Shown: one piece after another, positions 10,269 to 23,400 of the stretch | Layout of the letters: each line of letters begins with the position of its first letter | Numbering within the stretch: position 1 is the stretch's first letter | DNA from: Neofusicoccum parvum | Taxonomy: Eukaryota > Ascomycota > Dothideomycetes > Botryosphaeriales > Botryosphaeriaceae | Assembly (NCBI GenBank): GCA_020912385.1 | Contig: CP087214.1 | Coordinates: forward strand, 496,001-560,000 | Direction: 5' to 3' | Length of the DNA: 64,000 nucleotides | Program-made: the position numbers and the translations under genes | The notes under the pieces: generated by a model | Databases searched by the model: none | The model's input: only the letters and a program-made list of their open reading frames with translations | Told to the model about the DNA's origin: nothing

Positions 10269-12604
10269 TCAGAGGTAGCGTTCTTTCTCACGCTCGTGTG
10301 CTCCTAGGTAATCTCCGCGCACATTTACGAACGCTCCTGCCCCGCCGTCTTCAGCCAGTTTTTCGATAAGCGCCTCTGTCTGTTGGACTAGGCGCTCTAA
10401 TGCCGCACTTGATGATTTGCCCAGGCTCACTGCAGAAGGGTCAGCAAACAAACGTTGCAAGTGTATAACACAAGAAAGCAAGCATACCAAGGATCGCGCT
10501 GTTCAACTCCTCCGCAACCGGCGTCCTTTCATTCGGATCGAGCATGTATGCCAGCGGGCTCTGCCTGGGATCGCTGTACGCCATAAGTGCGAATGTGTCC
10601 TCCAACGCATGTTTGACCTCGCGCCTCGGATCAGTGCTGAACTCGCCCTTCAGCTCCTGCCCGTATTGGAGAGTTTCGCCAAGGAGTTCATTGAGCTTGA
10701 GGGTATCGCTTCCCGTCGTGTCCATACTCTCGCCGTTGCCTGCACTGTTGTTGGCGCCGTTGGATTCGTCAAGCTCCATCTGACCGTCGAACACATCATC
10801 GTACACCGCCGAGTTGTTCGAGAAGCCATTACTACCTGCGTTGTTCCTGGATCCAATCTTGCTAGATGGGTTCTGTAGTTCCTGGCATCTCCGGATCATT
10901 TCAATGAACTTGCGGCAACGCAGCTTGAAGTATATGCTCTCGTTATCGCGGAGGACCGTGGGATAGAATGCAGTTGTGAGCTTCAACGCCTTGTCGATAT
11001 CTCCATCGAGGATTGCGGCCCGAATTTCTAGGAAACGTTAGAGAAACAAGATCCTCACGTAAGCAAGGGTACGTACTCTGACGGTTGACAGCATCGATAT
11101 CTTCCTCAGGCTCAAGGTCCTTGGCGTTCGAGGTGCCACCGGTGGCGAGGGCGTGTGACTCCTCGCGCACTTCCGCTGCGAAAGCACGTGCTGTCTCCAC
11201 GTATCCATCATGGGCAAGATATTGAGCGATAAGCTCGTGAATCAGTGATGTTTCATCGGCTGCCGGCTTTAGAGATGTCACGCTCGTTTGGCTGATCTCC
11301 CTTTGTATGGTCCACTGCTCCCTCTGCAACGAGGTCAGTATCAGAGCTCCAAGAATCTCGCATCCCACTTGCCTTATATTCGCTGTCGATGTCAAAAACG
11401 AAGGGCTCCTGTCCGAAATTCGCGCGCAAATGCTCGCCGTTCTTCTTAACGCCAAGCGCAGGATATAGGTCCATGTTATCCGGGATGTTCCTAAAAGCAA
11501 CACCTTGGTCGAGTTAGACGTGTATGGCAATTTGGAAATCAACCCAGCATACCTAGATGAACGCCGTTCTTTGTGAAGAAAGCCGTATTCGTCCTGAAGT
11601 TAACTCCACAGCCAATGACGTCGCTCATCGAGAACTTGGGCCCGTAACTCTTGCCAGCAGACGTGCTGCAAAAGCTGAATCCATCGTCGCCGTGGTATCC
11701 CCAGGAGTCGGGTTCCCAGCCTGGTAATCTGTGCAGCGCAACCTTTGGCCCGGAGAATCCAATGCCAATCAACCTGCAACGAGTCAGCGCGCGTCCGCTG
11801 ACGTTATCCATGTAGGACTGACCCTTCCTTTCCCTTTCCAACGACCGTGACCTCAAAGTAGTAGATACCGCACTGTCTGGGCATCGGGTGGTCTGTCCTG
11901 ACCGACAAGGCTTCGTCGTGGGTCTTGCTCATGGATCCGCACTTGACATCCAGCCCGTCCCTCAGCAGTTCCAGGCCCGGCGACTTGTCCTCCTCGTTCC
12001 AGTGTGTCGGCCATAGCCTTTCCTTCTCGTCCATGTATGCCGCCGGTGGTGCGCGTTCGATGATGTCGTGCGTCATGCCGCGGTGCGAAGGGACCATCTT
12101 GTGCAGGTTGGCGCTGGACGAGCTCCTGGACAGCGAGCCGGTGCCCGAGGAGCGCGCGTCTCGCTGCGCGCTCAGACGCGCTTTGTGGGCCTCTTCGAGG
12201 CGCTCGGCATGCCGTGAGCCCTTGAGGTACGAAGGAACGAAGAAAGGCGGCGCCGAGGCGTCCACGCCGCTGCCGTAGGACGCGCTGGCGTACTGCTGGC
12301 CGCCGCGGTACGAGCCCGATAGGCCACCCTGACCGTCGATGTCCATGCCGCGCGACGGGTGTCTCGAATGGTTGCGTGGTTGGTGATGGGATGAGGAGTA
12401 CTGCGAGTGTTGCTGATTGAGGAGGTGGGCGAAGGCACCAGAGCGGGCGGGCTGGGTGAAGGGCTGCGAGCTGTTGCTATTTGCCGTACCAGCGGCCACA
12501 GAGGCGTACGAAGACCGGCGGAACATTGTCGATCCGGCGCTGGGGGTGGTGGTGAGCGAAGCGTGAGGAGCGCCGCCCGGGATGTGAGGGAACGGGTTCG
12601 TCAT
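10269..12604 (-). CDS. GID1: RanBPM-like GID/CTLH ubiquitin ligase scaffold
   Basis: Six exons (12604-11823, 11773-11553, 11503-11373, 11323-11077, 11027-10488, 10429-10269) give 693 residues. The N-terminus is disordered and Ser/Gln-rich. A SPRY domain follows, with CGIYYFEVTVVGKGKEGL, the IGIGFSG strand and GWEPDSWGYHGDDG. After it come a LisH motif (LIHELIAQYLAHDGYVETA), a CTLH motif (NRQKIRAAILDGDIDKAL) and a CRA region ending in VSLGKSSSAALERLVQQT. This order is that of RanBP9/10 and yeast Gid1/Vid30, a core scaffold of the GID E3 ligase that degrades gluconeogenic enzymes. The third intron (11372-11324) uses a GC donor, AAG|GCAAGT; only that junction restores YK-REQWTI in frame. It lies in a conserved block with no operon-like link. 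Confidence 0.9.
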
Positions 12605-13737
12605 GGACTGACACTCCTCGCGGCCGCTGCAGCGAACGGGAGCTGCGCTGCTTCGGAGCGAGCGCAGCCGGCAGCCTCAGGCAGGCGGCAGAGAGAGCAC
12701 GCCGCGTGTGTGCAGACTGGGACGGGCGGCCGGCCTATGGACGGGCTCAGAGCGTGCGATATGCTGGCAGCGCGGTGACGGGTGTCGTCGGTGAGATGGC
12801 AATGGTTCGGCGTCACAATCAACGGCGGCTCTGCACACTGCCAGCTCCAAGGACAATCATCATAAGCATTGCGGGTCGCTTGGAAGCTAGAGCAGCGGTA
12901 TGGATAGCGCGCAGGCCGCTGGAACGATGCTGAGAGCGTATGGATGTTGAGGGGTGATGCTGCCTCGACGCGGGTGCTGTCTGCCGCTCCGCAGTTGCGG
13001 GGGACCAGGACCAAGCTCGGAGTTCCGCGCAGTCGCGCAGCCTGCCAGTCGCTCAGGGCACCTGCCACTCAGCCCGACCTGCCCTGCCACCACCCGCCCT
13101 CAGCCCCGGCTTAGGTCCCAACGCAAACACCCTCGCGCAGTGGAAAGCTAAGTAATTCATTCACGCCTAGACTCTAGAACGCCTGGTATCTCCAATCCTG
13201 AGCTGTGCCTGGGCGTACCCGACGGCAAGACATTCCTGTATCACCTCTTCCAAATCCCTATCCAGCCGCTGAAGTCACGCGCCATGTACTCTGTTCATGA
13301 CCTCTTCCTCCTGACTCCCGCCCGTTTTGAACCAGTCCCATAACACCATGCATGAAGCGCTGCCAGAATCCGAAATAACCCATTCAAATGTCCTTGCAGC
13401 GAAGGCCAGAAACGATTGCGCATCGACGCAGAAAAGCAGATATTATACAGTAAAAAGTGCAAAGTCTTTGGGGTGTCTTGAAGGTCTAGTAGAATGAGAA
13501 AAGCCTGTCTTTGAGTCAGTCTTCATGTTCCATGTGCAGCCCAGAGTGCATCAGAGACGAGGAAGTGGGTGTCATTGGGAGTAGGGATTGAAGAGAGTTG
13601 GGTGGTAAATTGTGCGATGGCATACGGGAAGCACGGCTCATCGAAGAATTTGAAGGAGGGCGATGCGACAAAGTAAAAGTAGATGCGTGCATCAGAGACA
13701 GTGCAACTTACCGATTAACAAAGGTGTAGAATGCACT
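12605..13737. other. Promoter side of GID1 homolog and IES4 3' region
   Basis: No gene was seen. Both flanking genes are on the minus strand, so this holds the upstream region of the gene at 10269-12604 and the downstream region of the gene at 13738-14701. Confidence 0.5.
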
Positions 13738-14701
13738 CTACACTGGAGTCATCTCGGGAATGGGTGAGCTAGCAGCGTTGACCATTGGGTGAGACCTGTT
13801 CGGAGTGTCCATGAGGCCAGCGTTGCTGCTTTTCTCGCTCGGAACAGCGCTGCTCTCGTTGATCTTTGCCGTCTCGCTGGTACCGGTGGTGTCGCTCTTG
13901 ACATCGCCATTCTCGTCGAAAGTCATCTTCCTGGGTGCGCGCCATGTGGGAACAGTCCAGTTGATGCCAGTGAAGCTCTTAAGCTGGAAACCCTTCTTTT
14001 CCCATCGGCGGCAGGGCTTGCCCGATCGATCGAGAGCACGAAGACCAGCGTTGATGGCACCTTGGTTGGCTTTGGGGCCGAGTTTCGTCGTGGAGATGGG
14101 CAGAACGCCGTTGGGGGTGCTGTCACCGTTCTCGCCGCTGCGATGTAAAGTTAGTCTACTTGGCCGAAAAAATAAAAGCAACGGCCGATGATGCATGCGA
14201 CGGCTCATGATGCAGGGCATCACAGGCGACGTCGCGCTGCATTGATGGGTCGGTGGATACTTACAGACGAGGCTTCTTCTTGGGGCCGGGCTTGCCTCGA
14301 GGCTTGGGGGTGCCGTCGGTCGACTGGCCAGCAGTGCGCTTGGAGCCAGGCTTGGGGCCCGGGATGCCCTTTCTCTTCGCACCATTCTGCGGGGGCGCGA
14401 GCGAGTTGTTGTCGATGGCGGATGTGGTGCCGTTGAGTGCAGATGCAGAGTCTGCGTCAGGCGCGGACTGCGGTGCGGCGGGCTCGATGACCATAGGGTC
14501 TGCAGGCGTGTCGGCGGGCGTCGACGACGAGGACGACTTGGAGCGTGAGTTCTTGCGAACGGGGCCGTCGGTCGGGAAGCGTGCGAGCAGCGCAGGCGGG
14601 AGGCGCAGGATAGCGACGGCAGACTTGGGCGACTTGGCCGACATCTTCAGGCTGGAGGCGGGCGAGGCAGCGGCAGTGACGGTGGTCGATGAGCTCGACA
14701 T
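13738..14701 (-). CDS. IES4: INO80 complex subunit Ies4-like
   Basis: Two exons, 14701-14265 and 14137-13738, encode 278 residues. The N-terminal part has SAVAILRLPPALLARFP, matching the short hydrophobic stretch I associate with fungal Ies4 (formerly DUF1711). A long Ser/Ala/Pro-rich linker and AT-hook-like basic runs follow (KGIPGPKPGSKR, KPRGKPGPKKKPR). The second exon has KLGPKANQGAINAGLRALDR and WEKKGFQLKSFTGINWTVPTW, also typical of that family. By family, it is an accessory subunit of the INO80 nucleosome remodeller in the nucleus. The intron falls inside the last basic run and rejoins as KPRL-GENGD. Assignment rests on motif memory without a search. Confidence 0.75.
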
Positions 14702-17700
14702 GCTGGGGCGTCGTGGTGTTGAGGTGCGCAGGTGGTGCAGACGTGTTGGGCGTTGGCCTACGGTCGCAGGCCTGCTAATTTGGCGCCTCCCTTTCTCAGG
14801 GCGGCTGGTGAGGTGAATCGGTCAAGTCAGGTGTGTGACCCGAGCGCAGCGGCGGATGGAGGCGTAAGGGGTGGGAAGCTGGCTGCGAAGCGGATCACGG
14901 TGGTTGTGGATGGTGATGGAGGAGAGGAATGGGAGTGGGCGGCGGGAAGGCGGAGGGCAGGCGTGAGAGGGCGGGTGTTTTGCCTTTGAGAGGCTCGGCC
15001 ATTGTATCGTCCATGGTGGACCGTAGCCGTAGGCGGGCGGCGCTTTCGCAAGTCTCGCTGAGCGCGAGGGTCTCGATACCTGGACCACAAAGCTCCCGCC
15101 AGCCCTAGCGGCACGTGACCGCGACGCGTCGACACCCGAGTGGAATCGCGCGGCTGCGGCGCACGCGTCGAGCGCAGCGTGCGGACGTTCGCTGCGCATT
15201 TGCATCGCGGTGCAGCGCTGCGCGGCGCTGCTGAGCGGGCGGCGCGCCGCTCGCATCGTCGCAAGCTGCCAAGTGTGGTGGTCCTTGTCTCTGCGCGTCG
15301 GCCTGGCGAACCGGCGCCGCCGCCGTTAACGTCGCATGGGCGCTGGGGCGGCGAGCGCACCTCACACCCTCCTTCCGTCCCCTGCTGCTGAGATTCCGTC
15401 CAGCCATGCACGGAGGCATCCGGGAATCGAGCGAGCAAACAATGTGAAAAGCCTGCACGCCCGCCCATGCCGACTGCCGCCCCCAGGCACGCCGCCAGGC
15501 ACGCATGCAGCGCCGCACCGCGCTTGGCGCCATTCCACGCGCTTGGTGTTTCGCTCCCCGTTGCCGTCGCTGAGCTTCATCGCGAGGCCGCGGGCGACGA
15601 CGGCGAGCAGCCCTGCCGTGGCCGCACTGCCGCCTCCTCAGCGCCGAAGATCAACAGCCGCAAATGACACATCCAAGGTTCCATCATCCCAGCTCTACGC
15701 GAGCGTTCGCGCCACCAACGAGCGCTCTGATCTAAGCTGCGCTCGTCGCGCCATTCCCCATCACGATCGGCTGAGCGCCGCCGCCATTGGGCTTCACAGG
15801 GAAGTCGAGGCCTGCGTCAACGCCACGCCCCAGCTGCGCCGGTCCCTGAGGCCTCCCACCTGTACCCGGAGCTCGCACGCTCCCACCGCTCCTCGTCAGC
15901 GCCTCGGGCTTTCCACGCTCTCGCGTCACACCTCCTGCGTCACGCCCACCATCTCGTCCAATCCAGCAATTTTAGCCAGCCGCCCGGCCGGGATGCAGCA
16001 CGTCGCCTGTGCAGCTGCGCCGCCTCGAGACTCCACTCTCGCCCAACTCACTGCTGCTGCCTCTCACCGTACGGCGTAGCGCACCAAACTCTGAGTCGTC
16101 GCTGCGCCCGCTGTGCAGCCTGCAACTCTGCCCACGCAGCCTCCCGCGTTCCCCGCCGCGCCCGCATCGTCGATCACCACCGCCGCTGAGAAGTCTCCGT
16201 GCCGCCTCACATCCTTTATCTGCCCGTCCGCTCTTTTGCGCATCAGCCGATTCTTCGAAGCCGGCAACATCAACCATGCGACTTCACAAAGATCTCGCCG
16301 CCTCACATGCGCGCGCTAGCCTCGCCTCGGAACCCCAACGCTCCGGAACTCATCTTAGCGGTCAGTTATGCGCGAAATTACAATCTCGCGTTGCCTAGTG
16401 TTTCCCTGCCTGGCCGAACGTGAACTCTCGCACGATGATGATTAACACAGCAGATGCATCCGTGATCCATCGGCATTGCAGATTCACACGGGAACTCGGG
16501 GCAGATGTCCAGATGCGAGTGCGATGGAAAAGACTTTCAAGTCATTCACATTGATTCTCTGATTTCTACACAGTTGATCTTTGTCGCACAAGACATCGGA
16601 CCAAGTGATTGCGGTGGACGCCCAGCTAGTGCAGAAAGGAGAAGAGCCGGAAACAAAGCTACACAGGAATGGACTTCTGGCCCCCGAAGGATGCATTAAC
16701 TCCGTAAAAGGAGCGACGCGGAATCTTTCACTCTGCCCGGACCCGATAACCCAACTACATGTCGTGATGCCGCATTTACAGGTGGGTGCTGCAACCGGTG
16801 ATAAGCGCGAAGGAAATGTGGCACCTCAACAGGACAACCCGGCTTAGCCGTGAGGCGCTGAAAAATCCGTCCAGACCAAAATTCTGTTGAGATTATATAC
16901 CAAAACCATCTGGATGAATGCTTCAACTCCCTAAGCCCGTATACTCGTCACTTGAGCCTGTAAGTGCAACTCGCACTGGCCGTTCGCTACAGGACCCATC
17001 TGTATAGATCTCTTGAGTACATCCATGTGGATCGACGATTTGCCTTAGCAAAAGCTTCCCATTTGTGCGAAGGCGTGCTACGAATGGATATGGACGCAGC
17101 TCTTCGCAACATGTTGGACGATGACCACTGACTTTAGGCTGCGAGAAAAAGGAGCTTAGCAGAACCTGAAGTAAGATCCAGGGCAGGATTTCCATTATCT
17201 GTGTGAAGGATCGAGGACTTCGTTTTGAATCTTGAAAGCCGTCGGAATCTTTCTATTACACATTCGCTTTCGGATGACGGCAATCATCAGGCTTCTGAGC
17301 TGCCAATTTCGTCTGGCAGGCTGAGGCTGGGGTTTGAGAGCGCTTCACCTTTCTATTTTCCCTTTTCTTTTTGCTTTCGAGTTACGAAGGTCGCAGGCAC
17401 ATTTCTAAACATAGCAACTGTACTACCTCTGCACAATCTGAATGTTGTCTGGTTGAACCGTTTTTCTGTGTTTCTATCCTTCCATGTGCTGTCTAGTAAA
17501 CCTGCAAACAGCTGTGGTAAACAGCCCCGCCAGCAGATCGGCCAATCTGCAAAAAAATGGCAGCATATAGTAGCCAGCCTCCCTAGGATCATCTTCAAAA
17601 ATTTACGATCGACTCTCCAATCATCCCGTGGTCTCTACCCGCCTCGTAAATTTACAGGTGCAGTGCTCTGCATTGGTCTTCCTTTCGCCTCCCTTATACA

Positions 17701-18114
17701 TCTCGCAGCATCATGCGCAACCTCTTCTCGCGAATCCTTCGTGGTTTGGCAGCATTATTAGAGAAGCCATGTCAGATGGGCGATTGGGTTAAACATCGAA
17801 GACGAGAAAGTTGGAACATGCAACAAAGCAATCTTAGAAGCCGAAGTTCTTTGAAGCTCTCTACAATGATTTGAAAAAAGGATAAGAAGAGGGAGATTGA
17901 AATCTTCGTACTTGAAGAGCATACGGTAAGACAAAGGAAGCAGAACCCAATTGTTTGCCCAGATGGGACCGTTCAAGATTTCGCCACTAAGCGATGATGA
18001 TATTGTCCAGACTATTTTTTGAGGACCAGATCAATAGCAAATACCAAACCCGGGTGGTATACCTTGTTACCGAACGCCAATCCCATGCATGTCATGATCG
18101 CCCTTTCCTAACTT
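14702..18114. other. Intergenic, 3.4 kb, no supported gene
   Basis: The left part (14.7-16.4 kb) is very GC-rich, with long open frames on both strands that look compositional. The right part (16.4-18.1 kb) is near 45-50 percent GC. A 178-codon plus-strand frame at 17225-17761 has no motif or good context. No tRNA, snRNA or transposase signature was seen. Confidence 0.4.
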
Positions 18115-19762
18115 TTACTCCGCCCTTCGCTTCTTGCTGGCGCTCTGAGATCTCGCCGTGCCGTTCGTTGCGCTCTTCTTTTCATCTCCGCTACCATCTT
18201 GGCCGTTCATCCACTCCTTGCCCGCGCCAGGGCTCTTCCGACGGTACTGACCAGCACCTATCATGATCTCCTCATCTTCACTGTCGCTTCCACCTAGATC
18301 CAGTACAATTGGCATCTGGAATTCAGCGGGTTCAAATTCAGCCTTGCCAGGCTCGATAGTCAGAACGTCCACATCCTCGTCCTCTAAGTCAAGACGCCTC
18401 TTGTGTAGCTCTTCGAGAGGCTGGATATCGAATTCATCTTCACGTTCGACATATTCCACGTTCTCTTCCACCTCGACGAAGTCTGGAGCCAGGGCTGACC
18501 ATCGCTGCGGTGTGAGAATAGACCACAAGTAGATCCTGCCAGACTCGATGCCACCAGCCGCGACGAGAGGGCGGTGAGGGTGCCACTCTACAACAGCGAT
18601 CTCCTCCCTAGCTTCCAGAATCTTTGTCAAACTTCCCTGCCCTCTCTCCCAAACATAGATGTCGTGGTTCATATATGTCGAAGCAGTGACGTATTCGCCG
18701 GTGGAGCTGAAGCATACGTGATTCCAGGATAAACGGTTCACGACGTCTTGGAATTTGTGCTCGGTGGTAAGGGCCATGCTGTCGAAGTCAAGTTTCGGGT
18801 CTGTAAGATCGGGCAATTGCAATGTGCGAATGATTCTGTCACTGCAGTTGACGACCATATCTCGGCCAGACGCCGTCAACCGTATGAAAATGACGAGGTT
18901 ATTTGACAAGCGCGTCGAGTAGCGGACGTCGCAGGTCTTCGTATCGATGACGTTGAGCCAGCCCTTGTTCGTTCCTGATAGAATGTAGTCTCCAGTGGGC
19001 GTAAAGACCGTGACTGTCGTCGTTTGCTTTGCATCCTGCGCGGTCTGCTTCTCGGTCGCATTTTCGCGCTCAACTTGCGATCGTCTGGGGGCGGAGGGAA
19101 GGACGTGCTTCTTCGGAATCTCGTCGGCCATGTCCACGAGTACAGGCTGGTCCTCGAAAAGGGCGGCTACGAACATGAGGCTGAGCACAGTTAGACGTAT
19201 TCCAGGCGGACATGGCGCAGTAAAGGGGTCGCCTACTGATTGCGCGGATGGAGCTCCGCAATGAAAACTGGAGCTCCAAACCTGACGGTGCGCACCCGTC
19301 TCCCATCCTTCAAGTCCCAAAGCACGCATCTCCAGTCTTGCGAAGCGCTAAGCAAGTAGCGATCATTGGCGGACCAGCTCAAGGACTGGACCTGACGTGT
19401 GTGGCCGGTAAGCTTGCGCGCGACGCCGTTCGTCTCAAGATCGAAGATGACTACGCAGCCGTCTGCCTGGAAGGATGTGAGTCAAGAGTCTTGCGGCGGT
19501 GTCTGGAAAGGGTTACCCTTCCGGAGGCGAGGTAGTCACCGCGGTGATTGAAGCGCATGCATGTCGAGTGACCGCTATCTACAGAACGCACGGTGTCAGT
19601 ATATCGATTGCCAAAATTGTTCCCCAGGAAAAGGCAGCGACCGCACTGCGTCGTTCTGAAATCGGGGAACAGAAGAGAGCTGTTGCACTCACGGAGCCTT
19701 CCAGCCGGTGCCTCGGGCGTGTCCTGGGCCAGTACGGCGGGATCGATTAAGGGAAGGTTCAT
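18115..19762 (-). CDS. SWD1: COMPASS (Set1C) WD40 subunit Swd1/RbBP5
   Basis: Four exons (19762-19693, 19578-19517, 19466-19237, 19180-18115) give 475 residues. It starts MNLPLIDPAVLAQDTPEAP, the usual Swd1/RbBP5 opening. WD repeats follow: HSGHSTCMRFNHRGDYLASG, DGCVVIFDLETNG, GHTRQVQSLSWSANDRYLLS and SQDWRCVLWDLKDG. Later blades include SWNHVCFSSTGEYVTAST, HDIYVWERG and VVEWHPHRPLVAAGG. The C-terminal tail is acidic, then Lys/Arg/Ser-rich (SASKKRRAE), as in the family. It acts in the Set1 histone H3K4 methyltransferase complex in the nucleus. The gene is divergent from RPB1, 707 bp away, and the two could share a promoter. All junctions are phase-consistent; the intron between exons 3 and 4 interrupts HPRN-HLMFVAALFEDQP. 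Confidence 0.92.
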
Positions 19763-20469
19763 GCTGGCGGTGGAGATGCACAGACAGGGCGCATTTTTGA
19801 GCTGCAGGCAGTGGGTGGTGCACGCGTGGTGTCGCGACTGCGGGCGAGGTCTCGATAGGCGTGGGTGCGGCACGATGATGCGCGGCGGGACGGTCGGCGA
19901 GTCGGAGCGCGCCAAGGCCCGGGCGCGGCCAGGCAGGCAGCGCGCGTGGAAAAATCAGATCACGTGAGGACCTTGCTGTCGCCACGCTCCGGCCGCGCCT
20001 TGTTCGAAGTTCAACCTGGAGCGCTGGCCAGGAGGGCTTCACCTCGACTACACCACACCACCCACCCGCACCCTCAACACCTTTATCGCCGAGCGTCCTG
20101 TCGACGGCCCCGATACGCCCGCTGTCGACGTCGCAACGCCGCCCACGCTCATTCCGCGCCCGGATCGCGTCGCCCACGCCCGTCCCGGTCGCATCAGGCC
20201 CGCAGGCCCTTTCACGTTCGCCGCCGTGCGGCCAGCGCGTCCAGCGCTCCGGTATCCATCTGCGCCGACCCGGGCCCCATCTTCGGACGCGCCAACACCC
20301 TCGGAGGACACTCGAGGCCCGCACGAGTGAGGTCGAGAGAGGAGGAAGCCCGAGGCCGCTGCCGGAGTCGACGCCGTGAGGTTGCCGTCACCCAGCGCAG
20401 TCAACCCGACCGCGCCCATCGTCGCAACGCGCACACCGTCCAGGACTGCCGTATCCAAACACCGTCACC
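19763..20469. promoter_or_regulatory. Divergent promoter, SWD1 / RPB1
   Basis: The 707 bp between the SWD1 start (minus) and RPB1 start (plus) must carry both promoters. It is GC-rich without an obvious TATA box, as expected for housekeeping promoters. Confidence 0.6.
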
Positions 20470-23400
20470 ATGGCGAACCTCCACTTTGCGGCGTCCAGCG
20501 CGCCGCTGAAAAGCATTCAAGAGATCCAGTTCGGTCTTCTCGACCCGGCTGAGATTCAAGAGATGAGCGTTGCTCACATCATCTACCCAGAGACAATGGT
20601 GCGTGCCAGCACCGCCGCGCTCTGTACGATTGCCATGCTGATATTTTTGTAGGATGAGGCAAAGCAGCGCCCTCGCGAAGGCGGTCTGAACGACCCGAAG
20701 CTCGGCTCGATTGACCGCGCATACTCGTGTGCTACCTGCGGTGAGAACATGCAGGAGTGCCCGGGTCACTTCGGACACATCGAGCTGCACACACCCGTCT
20801 TCCATGTCGGTGAGTAGATCGAACGACCCTTCGCCGGATTGACGCTGATAAGGTCTTAGGTTTCATCAACAAGATCAAGAAGCTGCTTGAGTGCGTATGC
20901 CACAACTGTGGCAAGATCTTAGCAGATGAAGTTAGTCATCCCCTGGGGATGACAGTCTTGGTTGCATCGCTCACACTGACGCGTGTTCTAGTCTGAGCAA
21001 CAGTTCAAGGACGCCTTACGGCTACGAGACCCGAAGAAGCGCTTCGAAGCGATATGGAAGGTCTGCAAGCCTAAGGCCGTCTGTCAGATGGACCAACCCT
21101 CAGACGACTACGATGGTGGAGCACAGAAGAACAAGAAGCCCCAGATCCAACATGGCGGCTGTGGCAATCGCCAGCCCGAGATTCGCAAGGATAGCTTGAA
21201 GCTGGTCGGAACCTGGAAGCCCCAGAAGGGAGAAGACGAGGAGGAAGCGCGCCAGCCGGAGAAGCGCGTTATCAAGCCCCAGGATGTGCTCAACATCTTC
21301 AAGCTGATCAGCGACGAGGCCCTCATCACTCTCGGCTTGAACGTCAACTTTGCCCGGCCCGAGTGGATGGTCATCACCATGCTGCCCGTTCCCCCTCCGC
21401 CGGTTCGGCCCAGTATCTCCGTCGATGGCACTGGCCAGGGTATGAGAGGAGAGGATGACTTGACCTACAAGCTTGCCGACATCATTCGCGCCAACGCCAG
21501 TATCAAGCGCTGTCACACTGAAGGTGCTGCGCAACACGTCATCGACGATTTCGAGGTTCTCCTCCAATGGCATGTAGCTACCTACATGGACAATGACCTT
21601 GCCGGTCAGCCGCAAGCCCAGCAGAAGTCAGGTAGACCTCTGAAGACCATTCGCGGCCGTCTAAAGGGTAAGGACGGACGTCTCCGTGGAAACTTAATGG
21701 GCAAGCGTGTCGACTTCTCCGCACGTACTGTCATTACTGGTGACCCGAATCTGGATCTGGATGAAGTCGGTGTCCCGCGCTCCATTGCCAGGACTTTGAC
21801 GTATCCTGAGACCGTCACGCCCTACAACATTGCGAAGCTTCACCAACTGGTCAAGAATGGACCAAACGAGCACCCTGGTGCGAAATATATCATACGCGAC
21901 GATGGCACGCGTATCGACTTGCGGCATCACAAGCGCGCCGGCGAAATCCAGCTTGCTTACGGCTGGAAGGTCGAGCGCCACATCGTTTCCGGAGACTTCA
22001 TCATATTCAACCGTCAACCGTCTCTGCACAAAGAGTCTATGATGGGTCATCGTGTTCGTGTCATGCCTTACTCCACCTTCCGATTGAACTTGTCGGTCAC
22101 TTCTCCATACAACGCCGATTTCGACGGTGACGAGATGAACTTGCACGTCCCTCAGACGGAAGAGACCCGCGCGGAGATCATGCAGCTCTGCATGGTTCCT
22201 CTTAATATCGTATCGCCTCAGCGCAACGGTCCTCTGATGGGTATCGTGCAGGACACGCTCTGCGGTGTTTTCAAGATGTGCAAGCGTGATGTTTTCCTCA
22301 CTAAGGAGCAGGTCATGAACGTTCTTCTTTGGGTTCCGGACTGGGATGGCGTCATTCCCCAGCCAGCAATCCTTAAGCCTCGGCCTCGTTGGACTGGCAA
22401 GCAGATGATCAGTCTTGCAATCCCCGACATCAACCTGATCAAGCCCGCCAAGTCTCATGCTCCGATCGATGACAGTGGAGTCGTCATCATTGGTGGTGAG
22501 CTTATGTACGGACTTTTCAACAAGAAGATTGTCGGTGCCAGCAGTGGTGGTATCATCCACACCGTCTATAACGAGAAGGGCTGGGAGTCAACTGTGGGCT
22601 TTTTCAACGGTACTCAGCGAATCGTCAACTATTGGCTCTTGCACAACGGCTTCTCGATCGGTATCGGCGACACCATCCCTGACGCGAACACCACTTCCAA
22701 GATCGAAGAGGCTATCGATGAACAGAAGGAGGAGGTTGCAAGGATCACCGAAGAAGCAACCCAGGACAGGCTTGACCCTCTTCCTGGTATGACGAAGAGA
22801 GAAACTTTCGAGAGTAAGGTCTCGGTCTGCCTGAACAAGGCCCGTGATAATGCAGGTGCGGTCACCGAGAAGAGTGTGGCCAAGTGTAACAACGCCATCG
22901 CCATGGCTGTTTCCGGTTCGAAGGGTTCAACCATCAACATTTCTCAGATGACTGCACTCGTCGGTCAACAGTCCGTCGAGGGTAAGCGTATTCCATTCGG
23001 TTTCAAATACAGGACACTGCCGCACTTCACAAAGGACGACTACTCCCCTGCAGCTAGAGGCTTCGTCCAGAACTCCTATCTCCGCGGTCTGACTCCTTCC
23101 GAATTCTTCTTCCACGCCATGGCTGGTCGTGAAGGTTTGATTGATACCGCCGTCAAGACCGCCGAGACTGGTTACATCCAACGTCGTTTGGTCAAGGCTC
23201 TCGAAGATGTCATGGCCAAGTACGATGGAACTGTCCGCAACTCCCTCGGCGACGTTGTTCAGTTCGTCTACGGTGAAGATGGTCTTGACGGTTGCTTCAT
23301 CGAGAAACAGTCTTGCGACTTCGTCAACTGCTCCGACCAGCAATTCAAACGCAAATTCTACGTCAACGTCATGGATCCTGCGACCTCGTTGTCGAGCGAC

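Noticed and set aside
15336..16079. 247-codon plus-strand frame
   Set aside because: Ala/Pro/Arg/Ser-rich, no credible motif, and other frames are open over the same bases.
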